A stretch of DNA of 22,263 nt from Dehalococcoidales bacterium (GCA_028718465.1 JAQULX010000005.1:1-22263), one strand, 5' to 3'; counted from the first letter of the stretch, positions 6,200 through 14,492 are shown. Program-made: numbers and translations. The notes: a model not told the origin generated them from the letters alone.

Positions 6200-6885
6200 T
6201 CGCAAATCCCGCCCTGTTTTTCCACCAGCGCGCACTTCCGGATATCCAGAAACCAGTGGTTGTTTTTCTGTATCCTGGCGGACTTACGGATTTCCAGCCG
6301 CTTATTGAATAGCGGGCCATCGATTACCAGGGTATGAAATTCACCAGCTTCACCGCAGGGCGATATGGTTTCATCGTAAACTGCCAGGTCTTTCAGGAAA
6401 TTATCGTCGAATGTTCTTCCCAGCCACTCCTCTCCCAGGGAATCCGCGTCGGTAGCGATTACTACCGAGGTAAAACCTGAATCGATAAAATTTCTGGCTA
6501 CTTTATCCTGGGCTGTTTTCCATAAAGGTAAGATCGGCATGATACCGGCGCCGGCGCAGACTCGTGTGATCCATTCCTGATGCAGCTCAAAGTCAATGTC
6601 ACCGAAGATTCCGTAGTTGATCCCTTCTTCCTTGAGCTTGCGCAGGGTGTTTGAAAAAACTGCCTCATAGTTCTCCCCGGTGGTCGGCTGCTGGACAAGT
6701 TGTACTCCCATGGCTTCGGCTTGCAGTTTGATCAATCGGGTCGAAATGCCGTGACTGCAGGAGCTATTTCCGTTACTGGTGACCATATTTACAAGATAGC
6801 GGATATCAAAGCCGCGTTGGCTTGCCAGGTAGCCTGCCTGACAGCAGTCCTTTCCGCCGCTCCATGAAATAAACGTCTTTTTCAT
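6196..6885 (-). CDS. DUF71/Dph6-like ATP pyrophosphatase, probable B12-salvage member
   Basis: A 229-residue protein of the adenine nucleotide alpha-hydrolase fold with the PP-loop SGGKD at residues 9-13. The family's GIFGDID, and ETISPCGEAGEFHTLVIDGP near the C-terminus, are also present. In archaea and eukaryotes the family makes the amide of diphthamide, but bacteria lack diphthamide. Published comparative genomics of DUF71/COG2102 predicted a separate bacterial subgroup for B12 salvage. Here the gene lies between cobC and cobU and overlaps cobU, which supports that assignment. The reaction is unproven; an ATP-dependent amidation or ligation of a corrinoid intermediate is inference. The ATG follows AGAGG with a good spacer. 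The 127 bases before it hold no convincing gene. Confidence 0.88.
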   Translation of the reverse strand: MKKTFISWSGGKDCCQAGYLASQRGFDIRYLVNMVTSNGNSSCSHGISTRLIKLQAEAMGVQLVQQPTTGENYEAVFSNTLRKLKEEGINYGIFGDIDFELHQEWITRVCAGAGIMPILPLWKTAQDKVARNFIDSGFTSVVIATDADSLGEEWLGRTFDDNFLKDLAVYDETISPCGEAGEFHTLVIDGPLFNKRLEIRKSARIQKNNHWFLDIRKCALVEKQGGICD

Positions 6886-7012
6886 TTTTGGCCTCTTGAT
6901 CTCGCTAACAATTTATACCCGGGCTGCCTTCTCACCTGTCACCCTGGAGAAGCCTCATTCCTTAATACCCTTCTTTAACTTCGCTGCCATTCCAGCACGA
7001 TAATATCTCCCT

Positions 7013-7630
7013 CTATCCGCACCTGTCTGTCAGATGAGAGGTATCATTCAGCAAACTTAGTATGGCGTGATTCGGATAAGTCTCCACGATGCTAAGGGAA
7101 GCCAGGTCAATCCGGATGTTCCAGCGATTCTTCATGTCCAGGTCCAGTAGCTGGCAAACGAGCGTGCGGAGAACGCCGCTGTGAGCAGTTATCAGGACCG
7201 TATCAGTGACGGCGTGCTGTGCCATACGTCCCCTGAAGTTGGCGATCCGTTTCTCCAGTTGGGCCAGGCTTTCGCCTTCGGGGTAGGTCAGCTTAGGATC
7301 ATGGTTTATCCACATCTGGGCTATCTCCGGATAGTGGGACTGGACTTCTTCAAAGTTTAGCCCCTCCAGATTCCCGAAATCTATCTCTTTGAGTTCAGGG
7401 CAGGGGGTAACGCTGAGTTGATGTAAGGAGGCGATGGTCTGCGCGGTTACCATTGCTCGCTTCATTGTACTTGAATAAGCATAATCGATCTTTTCGGTAG
7501 CCAGCCGGTCCCGCAGTTGCTCTGACTGCCTGAGGCCTTGTGGCCCCAGTCCTACATCGGTCTTGCCCCAGTATCGCAATGAGCTGTTCATCTCTGTTTC
7601 GCCGTGCCTTACCAGAAGTAATTTGGCCAA
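7013..7630 (-). CDS. cobC: Alpha-ribazole phosphatase (histidine phosphatase family)
   Basis: A 205-residue protein with the phosphohistidine motif RHGE at residues 8-11 (His9 catalytic). Other family features follow: SSTMKRAMVTAQTIA, ELKEIDFGNLEG and the second histidine in ITAHSGVLR. In the corrinoid pathway it dephosphorylates adenosylcobalamin 5'-phosphate or alpha-ribazole phosphate. On its own the sequence could be a general phosphoglycerate-mutase-like phosphatase; its place between cobS and cobU makes CobC the best call. It starts with TTG at 7630 behind a strong GGAGGAG, 9 bases after the cobS stop. Confidence 0.9.
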   Translation of the reverse strand: MAKLLLVRHGETEMNSSLRYWGKTDVGLGPQGLRQSEQLRDRLATEKIDYAYSSTMKRAMVTAQTIASLHQLSVTPCPELKEIDFGNLEGLNFEEVQSHYPEIAQMWINHDPKLTYPEGESLAQLEKRIANFRGRMAQHAVTDTVLITAHSGVLRTLVCQLLDLDMKNRWNIRIDLASLSIVETYPNHAILSLLNDTSHLTDRCG

Positions 7631-7639
7631 GACTCCTCC

Positions 7640-8383
7640 TCAAATTAACCAGCTGTTGAACGCCAGTATCGTGATCAGGGTCAGAACGCCGACCGTTGCC
7701 GCCTCGTTGATTGCGCCGTAGGTGTCTCCGGTCAGTCCTTTCAACTGCCGCTTGAAATAACCGGAAGCCAGGGTGATAATCACCCAGATTCCGGCCATAA
7801 TCGCCAACCCTGCCACTCTAAATAATACTACAGCTAATGCCGCTGTAACCAGCGTCGCCGGCAAATACTGCCGCCAGCTCATCCTGTCTTTTAATACCCT
7901 GCCCAGCCCGTCAGGCCGCGCATAGGGGTAGAAAAATATTCCATTGACCATTGCCCAGCGGCTTAATACAGGTGCAAGGATCAGGGCTGGAAATTTTAGA
8001 TGATCTGGAATACCCCCCAGGGAAACATACTCCAGTAGCAGGAACAGGGCAATGCCGATCGCCCCGAAGCCTCCGACACGGCTATCGCGCATTATCTTCA
8101 GTCTCTCCTCGGTGGTGCGATGCCCTGCCATCCCGTCGAAGGTATCTGCCAGACCGTCGAGATGAAGGCCTCCACTCACTGCCGCCAATGCGGCTACCAG
8201 AAATGCGTTAACCAGGGAAGATGGTAAGACCAGGCTTAAAAGGTAGTTTAATCCTGCCAGCACCAGGCCGATCGCGATTCCCACTACCGGAAAAAAGAGC
8301 GTAGAGCGGCCGATTTGCTCAGGAGTTAAATTGCGCTTGACTGGCAACAGGGTTAGAAATTGAAAAGCGGCCAGCAGTCCCAA
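7640..8383 (-). CDS. cobS: Adenosylcobinamide-GDP ribazoletransferase (cobalamin synthase)
   Basis: An integral membrane enzyme that joins adenosylcobinamide-GDP to alpha-ribazole (phosphate). The hallmark GGLHLDGLADTFDG (residues 71-84 from the chosen start), RDSRVGGFGAIGI and the late GDTYGAINEA are present, with about six to seven hydrophobic segments. I favour the TTG at 8383, which follows AAGGGGGA with a 7-base spacer and gives MGLLAAFQFLTLLPV, the usual CobS N-terminus. The ATG at 8440 adds 19 atypical residues and has a weak ribosome site, but cannot be excluded. The downstream cobC follows after 9 bases. Confidence 0.94.
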   Translation of the reverse strand: MGLLAAFQFLTLLPVKRNLTPEQIGRSTLFFPVVGIAIGLVLAGLNYLLSLVLPSSLVNAFLVAALAAVSGGLHLDGLADTFDGMAGHRTTEERLKIMRDSRVGGFGAIGIALFLLLEYVSLGGIPDHLKFPALILAPVLSRWAMVNGIFFYPYARPDGLGRVLKDRMSWRQYLPATLVTAALAVVLFRVAGLAIMAGIWVIITLASGYFKRQLKGLTGDTYGAINEAATVGVLTLITILAFNSWLI

Positions 8384-8477
8384 ACTGTGTTCCCCCTTCT
8401 TCAAACAGAACAACCATGTCTCTTTTGCAGTTATAATCATCCTGGAGAGCGCAGCCCAACCGGGGGCCTCTCCGGAT

Positions 8478-9539
8478 TTATTGTTCCTTATCCGAAACCC
8501 CGGCTTCAGCGAAGGTTGCCATTTCGGACAGAGTCCGGCAGGCTGCCTCTACCAGGGTCATTCCCAGCGCTGCCCCGGTCCCTTCCCCGAGGCGCATATT
8601 CATGTCCAGCAGCGGGCTGAATCCCAGGTGCTGGAGCATCTGCCTGTGCCCCGGCTCCACTGAAACGTGAGCGGAGATCAGGTAGTCTTTAACCAGCGGG
8701 CAAAGACCGCAGGCTATCAGGGCGGCTGCCCCGGAGATAAAGCCGTCAACCATTACCGGGACCCTGTTAGCAGCGGCTCCCAGCATGACCCCCGCCAGCC
8801 CCCCGATCTCCAGACCCCCCACCCCGGCCAATACCTCGAGTGGCTTGCCGGCATCCGACTTGTTGACGCTGATGGCCTTTTCAATGATTTCGATCTTATG
8901 ACTTAGTTGTTGATCATCCAAACCGGTCCCTCTCCCTGTGACACTGGGGACGGATTGACCGGTCATCACCGCGCAGATGGCGCTGCTGGCCGTGGTATTT
9001 CCGATTCCCATTTCCCCGGTGGCGACAATGTCCAGGCCTTTCCGGATCTCATTTGTTACCGTTTCAATACCGGTCTCAATAGATCGCACGGCCTCCTCGA
9101 AAGTCATCGCCGGTCCCTGACACATATTCCGGGTACCCGGCGAGATTTTAGCATGAATAATGCCCGGAAATGATGAGATATCGCCCGCGGTTCCGATATC
9201 AACCACAACCACCCTGGCCCCAACCTGATGTGAGATGACGTTGATGGCGGCCCCGCCCCTCACAAAGTTCAGTACCATCTGGGCGGTTACCTCCTGCGGG
9301 TAAGCGCTGACTCCTTCCGCGACCACCCCGTGGTCAGCCACCATGACGATGACGGCCTTACGTGCTGCCTGCGGCAGCGGGTTGCCCTGTATGCCTGCTA
9401 ACTGAACGGATAATTCCTCCAACCTTCCGAGACTGCCGGTAGGTTTGGTCAAAGTGTCCTGCCTGACCCTGGCCAGTGCCATGGATCCCCTGTCCAGGGG
9501 TTTGATCGCCTGTACAGTATTCCCGATCATGTCCGACAT
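8478..9539 (-). CDS. cobT: Nicotinate-nucleotide--dimethylbenzimidazole phosphoribosyltransferase
   Basis: CobT activates the lower-ligand base by transferring phosphoribose from nicotinate mononucleotide. At 353 residues it is full length. It has the N-terminal DTLTKPTGSLGRLEEL, VMVADHGVVAEGVSAYPQEVT, GEMGIGNTTASSAI and the catalytic-glutamate motif RLGEGTGA (Glu319). The ATG follows AAGGAAGGG with a short A-rich spacer. No genes for making dimethylbenzimidazole are in this window, so the base may be scavenged. In organisms of this kind, lower-ligand choice by CobT determines which cobamide is made. Confidence 0.97.
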   Translation of the reverse strand: MSDMIGNTVQAIKPLDRGSMALARVRQDTLTKPTGSLGRLEELSVQLAGIQGNPLPQAARKAVIVMVADHGVVAEGVSAYPQEVTAQMVLNFVRGGAAINVISHQVGARVVVVDIGTAGDISSFPGIIHAKISPGTRNMCQGPAMTFEEAVRSIETGIETVTNEIRKGLDIVATGEMGIGNTTASSAICAVMTGQSVPSVTGRGTGLDDQQLSHKIEIIEKAISVNKSDAGKPLEVLAGVGGLEIGGLAGVMLGAAANRVPVMVDGFISGAAALIACGLCPLVKDYLISAHVSVEPGHRQMLQHLGFSPLLDMNMRLGEGTGAALGMTLVEAACRTLSEMATFAEAGVSDKEQ

Positions 9540-9612
9540 TTATTTCCCTTCCTTATACTACCAAATACGCAATCGAATTAATGACTCACGTTACAGCTGG
9601 TTTTATTAAATC

Positions 9613-10398
9613 TTAATTCTTTATTCCCTTTACCATTATGACCGGCAGATCATTTTCCGGATGCGGGTAGACGACGCTGTCGGTCTCATAGACCTCTTTG
9701 ATGTTGGCAGTGGTAATCACTGTTTGCGGCGTCCCTTCGGCATAGATCCGTCCGCCCTTTATCATCAGCAGACGGTCGCAGTATTGTACTGCCAGGTTCA
9801 GGTCATGGAGCGCAATCAGAACCGCCATATTTTTCTCCCGGCAGAGTCCCTTAATCAGGGCCAGGATATCTATTTCATGCTTGATATCCAGGTTCGCTGT
9901 GGGTTCGTCCAGCAGGATGGCCTTCGGTTCCTGTGCCAGCACGCGGGCGATCGTCACTCGCTGTCGCTCACCACCGGACAACTCGCTCATCTTCCTTTCC
10001 GCCAATGCCTCCACGCCTGTCCTTTGCATTGACCAGTAGCAGATCGCCAGGTCCCGGGCACTTTCATTTCTCAAGAAACCCAGGTGTGGGTTCCGGCCCA
10101 GGAGGACTACCTCTGCCACCGTAAATGTATCCGGCAAAGAGGGATTCTGCGGCACGACGCCGATCAAACGGGCGAACTCCTGACGGGAAATCTGCCGGGT
10201 CTCTCTGCCGTCCAGCGTAATCCTTCCCGTGATGGGAGACAGAATGCGGCTGAGCGCTTTAATGATGCTGGTCTTGCCGCATCCGTTTGGCCCGATCAAT
10301 CCCACCATTTCTCCGGGGCGGACCTGGAAGCTCAGGCCCTGGACCACCGGGTGATGATTATAGCTCAATGAAATATTGCTTATCTCCAGCTTAACCAT
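9613..10398 (-). CDS. btuD: Corrinoid ABC importer, ATP-binding subunit
   Basis: A 261-residue ABC ATPase of the FecE/BtuD type. Walker A GPNGCGKT is at 36-43, the Q-loop at Gln84, the signature LSGGERQ at 140-146, Walker B ILLDEP at 161-166, and the H-loop in LIALHDLNLAVQYCD. It energises the BtuC permease. Iron-siderophore importers share this architecture. The corrinoid assignment rests on the cobalamin riboswitch at the head of the operon and on the flanking cobT and btuC. The ribosome site is weak (GAGCAAG). The 96-base gap to btuC is AT-rich with no clear feature. Confidence 0.9.
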   Translation of the reverse strand: MVKLEISNISLSYNHHPVVQGLSFQVRPGEMVGLIGPNGCGKTSIIKALSRILSPITGRITLDGRETRQISRQEFARLIGVVPQNPSLPDTFTVAEVVLLGRNPHLGFLRNESARDLAICYWSMQRTGVEALAERKMSELSGGERQRVTIARVLAQEPKAILLDEPTANLDIKHEIDILALIKGLCREKNMAVLIALHDLNLAVQYCDRLLMIKGGRIYAEGTPQTVITTANIKEVYETDSVVYPHPENDLPVIMVKGIKN

Positions 10399-10494
10399 AG
10401 TTCTTGCTCATTTCGGATAGATTCTTAATATCAGTTGTAAAAAATAAAAACTGTTAACTTTACCCTTTTCCCAAACCTGATGCTTGTAGCAATA

Positions 10495-11601
10495 TTAAAA
10501 CACCGCCTTCTTTTTTCTTCTTAACAGGAACAGGAAGAAGGGAGCGCCCAGAAAGGCGGTGATCACGCCCACCGGTATCTCCGCCGGCGGCATTAGAGTC
10601 CTGCTGGCGGTATCGGCCAGGATCAGGAGGATAGCCCCGGCAAAGGCAGATAGGGGCAGCAGCGAACGGTGGTCCGGTCCCCAGATGAGGCGCACTGCGT
10701 GCGGCACTATGATCCCGACAAAGCCGATAGTCCCGACGAAGCAAACCGCCGCCGCCGTAATCAACGTGGAGGCTGCCAGCAGTATGAGTTTGGTATGCTC
10801 GACATTGATCCCCAATTGCTGCGCCTGCTCTTCATCCAGTTGCATTACGTTTAAGTGCCTGGAATAGATGAATATCGCTGCCAGCCCGACTATGACATAT
10901 GGGGCGATCAGCTTGACCTGGTCCCAGTTGCTCAGTGAAAACCGCCCCATTAACCAGGAGAGGATGCCGGGCATTTTGTCATGAGATATAAGGGTGAGAT
11001 AGGAGGTAATCGAAATGAAAAGAGAGCCGATCGCCACGCCTGCCAGTATCAATGTGGTCACCGGCAGGGTTTTTCCCACCCGTGCAATGGCATAGACCAC
11101 CGCTACCGCCGCCAGCGCCCCCAGGAAGGCCAGCAGGGGAATGAAATAATGGCCCAGGAATACCCAGGGCAGTAAGAACCCGACCGCCGCCCCCAGCGCC
11201 GCTCCCTGAGCGACCCCGATCAGGTATGGGTCTGCCAGCGGATTACGGAATAATCCCTGGTAGGTAGCCCCGGCTACCCCCAGGGCCGCCCCGGCTATCC
11301 CGGCCATCATTATCCTGGGTAGCCGGATGCCCATCACGATCATATCCGTGGTGGAAGACCAGTCGACGGGGATGTTGAGGATCAGATTTGAAATCAGGAT
11401 GCCAAGGTTTGAAACCAGTATGTTCCAGACAGTCGTTACAGGAATGCGCACACTACCCACGGTCAGAGCCAGGACTATTACAGCCAGGCAGATCAGTGCC
11501 AGACCTCCGATTGAATACAACCGGAAGCGCCAGCGCCGTTGGTAGCTGGCTTGGACCTCGCTCAATCTGTTAGACAATTCTGTAAAATAGTTGGCAGCCA
11601 T
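10495..11601 (-). CDS. btuC: Corrinoid ABC importer, permease subunit (FecCD family)
   Basis: A 368-residue polytopic membrane protein, slightly longer than the usual 330, because of an N-terminal cytoplasmic extension and a longer first periplasmic loop. Family marks are GIRLPRIMMAGIAGAALGVAGATYQGLFRNPLADPYL... (about residues 91-133), GVAIGSLF, and GFVGIIVPHAVRLIWGPDHRSLLP, the segment that contacts the ATPase. It imports corrinoid delivered by the binding protein. The ATG follows AAGGTGG; the gene starts 9 bases after btuF stops, so the two are almost certainly co-transcribed. Confidence 0.92.
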   Translation of the reverse strand: MAANYFTELSNRLSEVQASYQRRWRFRLYSIGGLALICLAVIVLALTVGSVRIPVTTVWNILVSNLGILISNLILNIPVDWSSTTDMIVMGIRLPRIMMAGIAGAALGVAGATYQGLFRNPLADPYLIGVAQGAALGAAVGFLLPWVFLGHYFIPLLAFLGALAAVAVVYAIARVGKTLPVTTLILAGVAIGSLFISITSYLTLISHDKMPGILSWLMGRFSLSNWDQVKLIAPYVIVGLAAIFIYSRHLNVMQLDEEQAQQLGINVEHTKLILLAASTLITAAAVCFVGTIGFVGIIVPHAVRLIWGPDHRSLLPLSAFAGAILLILADTASRTLMPPAEIPVGVITAFLGAPFFLFLLRRKKKAVF

Positions 11602-11610
11602 TGGACCACC

Positions 11611-12516
11611 TTATGGAAAAAGTTCCGGATGTATTATTTTTGCGATTTGCTCCAGCCCGTCGACTGACCGGGGAGTGGTACGGCTGATAATGTCGGCATC
11701 GACCAGGTAGACCCGGTTATTTTTTAGAGCGTCGGTAGCCTGGAAGCGGGGTTCGGTCTTTATGTAGTTGAAAGAATTGTCCTGGGTTCCCATGCTGCTT
11801 AAGATCAGGATGACCTGGGGGTTCCTCTGGATTACGGTTTCCAGGTCGATCTGGCTGTGGCCCTTGAGGTCCGCCGCGATATTGGTTCCTCCAGCCCTGG
11901 TGATCAAGTCATTGATCAATGTCCCGCTTCCGGCGGTCCATATTGGATCGTGCCAGGTTACAAAAAAGGTCCGGTATTTCTCCCCGGATTCTGGCCCGGC
12001 AGTCCTGTCGGTGACCGCTTTAGTCCGGTCTTGCAGGCTGGCTAAGAGGGATTCGGCCGATTCCGTCTGTCCGGCTGCCCGGCCGATCATCCCGATATCC
12101 CCGAAGATCTCTTCCATAGTCGCCGGGTTGATAGCCAGTACAGTTATACCGAGTTTCTCCAGCGCCGGAATCACGTCGGCTTCATGAAGACTGTCAGCCA
12201 GTATAAGGTCGGGCTCCAGCGCTACTACTTTCTCGATATCTACATTGCTGAATTGGGAAACCTGGGGCTTGTCTTTGACTTCCGGAGGATAGTTGCAGTA
12301 GGTGGTCACTCCGATCAGCCGGTCCTCCAGTCCCAGGGCATAAACTATCTCGGTGTTGCTGGGTGAAAGGGAGATGATGCGCTGGGGGACATCTTTGATC
12401 TGTACATTCCTGCCCAGGTCATCGATTATATCTCCTTGAGGCGCGCTGGTCTGACACCCGGCCATGGCTGCTAGACTTAACATAATAATTACAAATAATA
12501 AGCGCCCTATTTTCAT
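11611..12516 (-). CDS. btuF: Corrinoid-binding lipoprotein of the ABC importer
   Basis: A 301-residue substrate-binding protein of the BtuF/FhuD class. An N-terminal hydrophobic stretch ends in the lipobox AMAGC (Cys21), so it is probably a lipoprotein on the outer face of the cytoplasmic membrane. The two-lobed fold is recognisable from VPQRIISLSPSNTEIVYALGL, VTTYCNYPPE, LEPDLILAD and VDGLEQIAKIIHPELFP. I chose the ATG at 12516, which gives a standard signal sequence; a TTG at 12540 would add eight residues. It is the first gene behind the cobalamin riboswitch and terminator, which supports a corrinoid substrate over iron-siderophore. Confidence 0.93.
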   Translation of the reverse strand: MKIGRLLFVIIMLSLAAMAGCQTSAPQGDIIDDLGRNVQIKDVPQRIISLSPSNTEIVYALGLEDRLIGVTTYCNYPPEVKDKPQVSQFSNVDIEKVVALEPDLILADSLHEADVIPALEKLGITVLAINPATMEEIFGDIGMIGRAAGQTESAESLLASLQDRTKAVTDRTAGPESGEKYRTFFVTWHDPIWTAGSGTLINDLITRAGGTNIAADLKGHSQIDLETVIQRNPQVILILSSMGTQDNSFNYIKTEPRFQATDALKNNRVYLVDADIISRTTPRSVDGLEQIAKIIHPELFP

Positions 12517-12565
12517 CCTGAATATCCTCGTTATTTTCAAGTATTATTCCTTTCGGAATTGTTAC

Positions 12566-12606
12566 CTAAAAGAAAATCCCCCTCACAATAAAGCTGAGGG
12601 GGATTT
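12566..12606 (-). terminator. Intrinsic terminator of the cobalamin riboswitch
   Basis: A 12-base-pair perfect stem (12574-12585 with 12595-12606, nine-base loop) is followed on the minus strand by a T-rich tail, TTTTCTTTT. It lies directly after the aptamer and before btuF, so it should be the expression platform that stops transcription when cobalamin is bound. Confidence 0.85.
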
Positions 12607-12609
12607 AGC

Positions 12610-12752
12610 AATTGCCGGTTATATCCCGCCTCCTTTCCCGCGGAGGTATTCCTGGACTCAGCGTTCTGGCTTCCCCGGAATGACCGGGATTACAGCAGGC
12701 GGTACTGCGCCGGATTTTCACCGGCTTGCTATCTGAGTTCCCTGTTATTTTA
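12610..12752 (-). promoter_or_regulatory. Cobalamin riboswitch (aptamer)
   Basis: On the minus strand the order of conserved elements matches the cobalamin riboswitch. A GGGAA-type 5' segment is at about 12744. The hairpin GCCGGTGAAAATCCGGC lies at 12725-12709, followed by GCAGTACCGCCTGCTGTAA. The B12-box-like GAAGCCAGAACGC lies at 12673-12661. A peripheral stem CCTCC...GGAGG follows at about 12645-12627. The terminator at 12606-12574 comes next. It should switch off the whole btuFCD-cobTSC-DUF71-cobU operon when intracellular cobalamin is high. End points are approximate. Confidence 0.92.
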
Positions 12753-12755
12753 TTT

Positions 12756-12791
12756 GATTATTACAATACAACATCTCCGGCCAACTTGCAA
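12756..12791 (-). promoter_or_regulatory. Candidate promoter of the corrinoid operon
   Basis: TTGCAA (12791-12786) and TATTGT (12768-12763) are 17 bases apart on the minus strand, with +1 predicted near 12756, just before the riboswitch aptamer begins. Each box matches four of six consensus bases. It overlaps the ruined 5' end of the neighbouring plus-strand pseudogene. Confidence 0.45.
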
Positions 12792-13164
12792 CTGGGTTTT
12801 GTTAAAGCATCAGGGTCTTTTTCTGTCTATACCGCCTTTTTCGATCATGGACATGTCGGCGGAAGCCGGTATCCTTATCCAGGTCTGGAAGATAAAAGAC
12901 ATCCATAAGCAGCTTGAAAAAAATCCCGAAATAGAACTCTGCTTCGCAGACCCCCAAAAATCAATGCAGGTCAGGGTAAGCGGCAGGGCGGAACTGGTCG
13001 AAGACCTGGCCCTCAAAAAGCAGGTTGTGGAGGACCGGCCTTTCATGAAGCCGATAGTAGAAACCAGGGGTTATGATGTGGTAGCCCTGTACCGGATAAA
13101 AGGCAAAGCTGCCGTCTGGACGTTTCAGGCCAACTTTGAGCCCAAAGCTTATATCGATCTCTAG
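12775..13164 (+). pseudogene. Pyridoxamine 5'-phosphate oxidase-like flavoprotein, 5' part degraded
   Basis: From about 12847 onward one frame reads as the C-terminal two thirds of a small split-barrel flavin-binding protein: ILIQVWKIKDIHKQLEKNPE, ELCFADPQKSMQVRVSGRAEL, then a C-terminal AVWTFQANFEPKAYIDL. The expected N-terminal strand of the form LAT-x-DGDQPRVRPF is absent from this frame. A GQLAT remnant occurs in a second frame near 12778-12792, and YTAFFDHG in a third, which points to at least two frameshifts or small indels. There is no ribosome site and no credible start; the first in-frame ATG at 12847 lies mid-domain. It is either a pseudogene or, less likely, a truncated but expressed fragment. 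Confidence 0.6.
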
Positions 13165-13165
13165 A

Positions 13166-13206
13166 TGGCCGGAGACTCTGAAAAATCCCCGAGGGGAGAC
13201 CGGCCA
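13166..13206 (-). terminator. Hairpin/terminator after the ABC-2 exporter operon
   Basis: On the minus strand a TCCC-CTCG-GGGA hairpin (13197-13186) is followed by TTTTT (13185-13181). It lies inside a wider inverted repeat, TGGCCGG (13166-13172) and CCGGCCA (13200-13206). It is placed 37 bases after the stop of the last permease gene and also lies just past the stop of the opposing pseudogene. Confidence 0.5.
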
Positions 13207-13242
13207 ACATGCTGGATTAAAAGAGATGGCCCGGTAAACTCA

Positions 13243-14490
13243 TCAAGCGGCATCAGCCCCGGTCCGGAATTTGATAATGGCAATAATAATGAAAACTATT
13301 GCAAAGCCGGCCAGCGCCGCCATCTCCCAGACTACCGCACTTGCGTCCGCGCCGAAAAGCATCAGTTTGTTAAACCCGGTATTAGCCCAGCCGTGGGGTG
13401 TTATTTTGGCGATAAACTGCATCCACTGAGGCGTGATGAACAATGGCCACCAGCATCCACCCAAAGGCGCCAGGATTAGGGAAGTGATTATTCCGATCGA
13501 ACCTGCGCTGCGCTCGGTCTTGGCCAGCGTAGCTAGCATCAGGCTGAAGGCCGCCGACATGACGACCATTAATATTGAGATGCCGACGACCGCCCACGAT
13601 TCTGACCCGACGTCTACATTGAAAACCAGGATGCCCAAAGTCCAGAATATAGCTATTTGCACCAGCCCTCTCAGGACCCCTCCCAGGTAAATTCCACCCA
13701 GAATGGACTCCTTCCTGGTTGAACCGGCCAGTAAACGCTCCAGGGTATGGTTTCTGCGCTCTCTGACAATGGACTCTGCGGACAGAGCGGCAGCGAAGAA
13801 GACGAACATCACCAGGTATCCCGGGACGACATATGATGCCGGGTTCATCGGCTGGACCTCTCCCACATTTTCCGTCTGATAATTTATCAGGGATTGTCCT
13901 TCGGAGACTCCTTCCGGGTCCTGGAATATTTGCGCCAGGGCCTGTTGAATTTCTTCCTGACCGCCTCCACTCTGCAATTGTTGGTCGATAAGCAAAGCGA
14001 TTACGGCGTTCATCTGGACGCGCTGGGCGCTGATACGGGAAATAATGCCCTGGGCCAGGCCATTCAGAGCCATGCGGGTATCCACAGATTCTGTACGAGC
14101 AACTATCTCCAGATTGGTGCCATAGCCCATCATCACCGCTTCAGTAAAATCAGCGGGAAAGGCCAGGAACCCGGCGGACCTTCCTGCGTTTACGTCTTCC
14201 AGGGCCTGATTATAGTCCCGGTCCCAGATGATCTTTGGATCGCCGGGGTTGAGCTGCGATTCATCCCGGGTCTCCAGGGACTGTATTATTTTCTGGCTGA
14301 TGCCGTTGCTCTCCCGTGTGACCAGATGCAGTTCCAGGCGGTTATCTTCCACTCCAAAGTTCCCCAGCAGCAGGTTGAACATGGTGATCAACAGGATAGG
14401 GAAGAGAATGAAGAAAAGCAGCGCCATGCGGTCTGCCACGAATAGCCGCAGTTCTTTCAGGGCGATAAACCAGACGCGTCTCAAATCCAT
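13243..14490 (-). CDS. ABC-2 type exporter, permease subunit 2
   Basis: A 415-residue membrane protein with the ABC-2 layout: one N-terminal helix (about residues 23-45), a large extracytoplasmic domain of about 180 residues, and then five to six helices. The segment VPGYLVMFVFFAAALSAESIVRERRNHTLERLLAGSTRK is the conserved coupling region. It is a tandem paralogue of the upstream permease. The pair presumably forms a heterodimer with the ATPase encoded upstream. The ATG follows GGGAGG and the gene begins two bases after the preceding stop, so translation is likely coupled. The substrate is unknown; such systems export drugs, lipids or polymers. Confidence 0.92.
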   Translation of the reverse strand: MDLRRVWFIALKELRLFVADRMALLFFILFPILLITMFNLLLGNFGVEDNRLELHLVTRESNGISQKIIQSLETRDESQLNPGDPKIIWDRDYNQALEDVNAGRSAGFLAFPADFTEAVMMGYGTNLEIVARTESVDTRMALNGLAQGIISRISAQRVQMNAVIALLIDQQLQSGGGQEEIQQALAQIFQDPEGVSEGQSLINYQTENVGEVQPMNPASYVVPGYLVMFVFFAAALSAESIVRERRNHTLERLLAGSTRKESILGGIYLGGVLRGLVQIAIFWTLGILVFNVDVGSESWAVVGISILMVVMSAAFSLMLATLAKTERSAGSIGIITSLILAPLGGCWWPLFITPQWMQFIAKITPHGWANTGFNKLMLFGADASAVVWEMAALAGFAIVFIIIAIIKFRTGADAA

Positions 14491-14492
14491 GG

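Noticed and set aside
6940..7012. Short minus-strand ORFs of seven to eight codons between cobC and the DUF71 gene
   Set aside because: Ribosome-site-like sequence is present but the peptides are trivial and resemble nothing; the gap may instead be a gene remnant.
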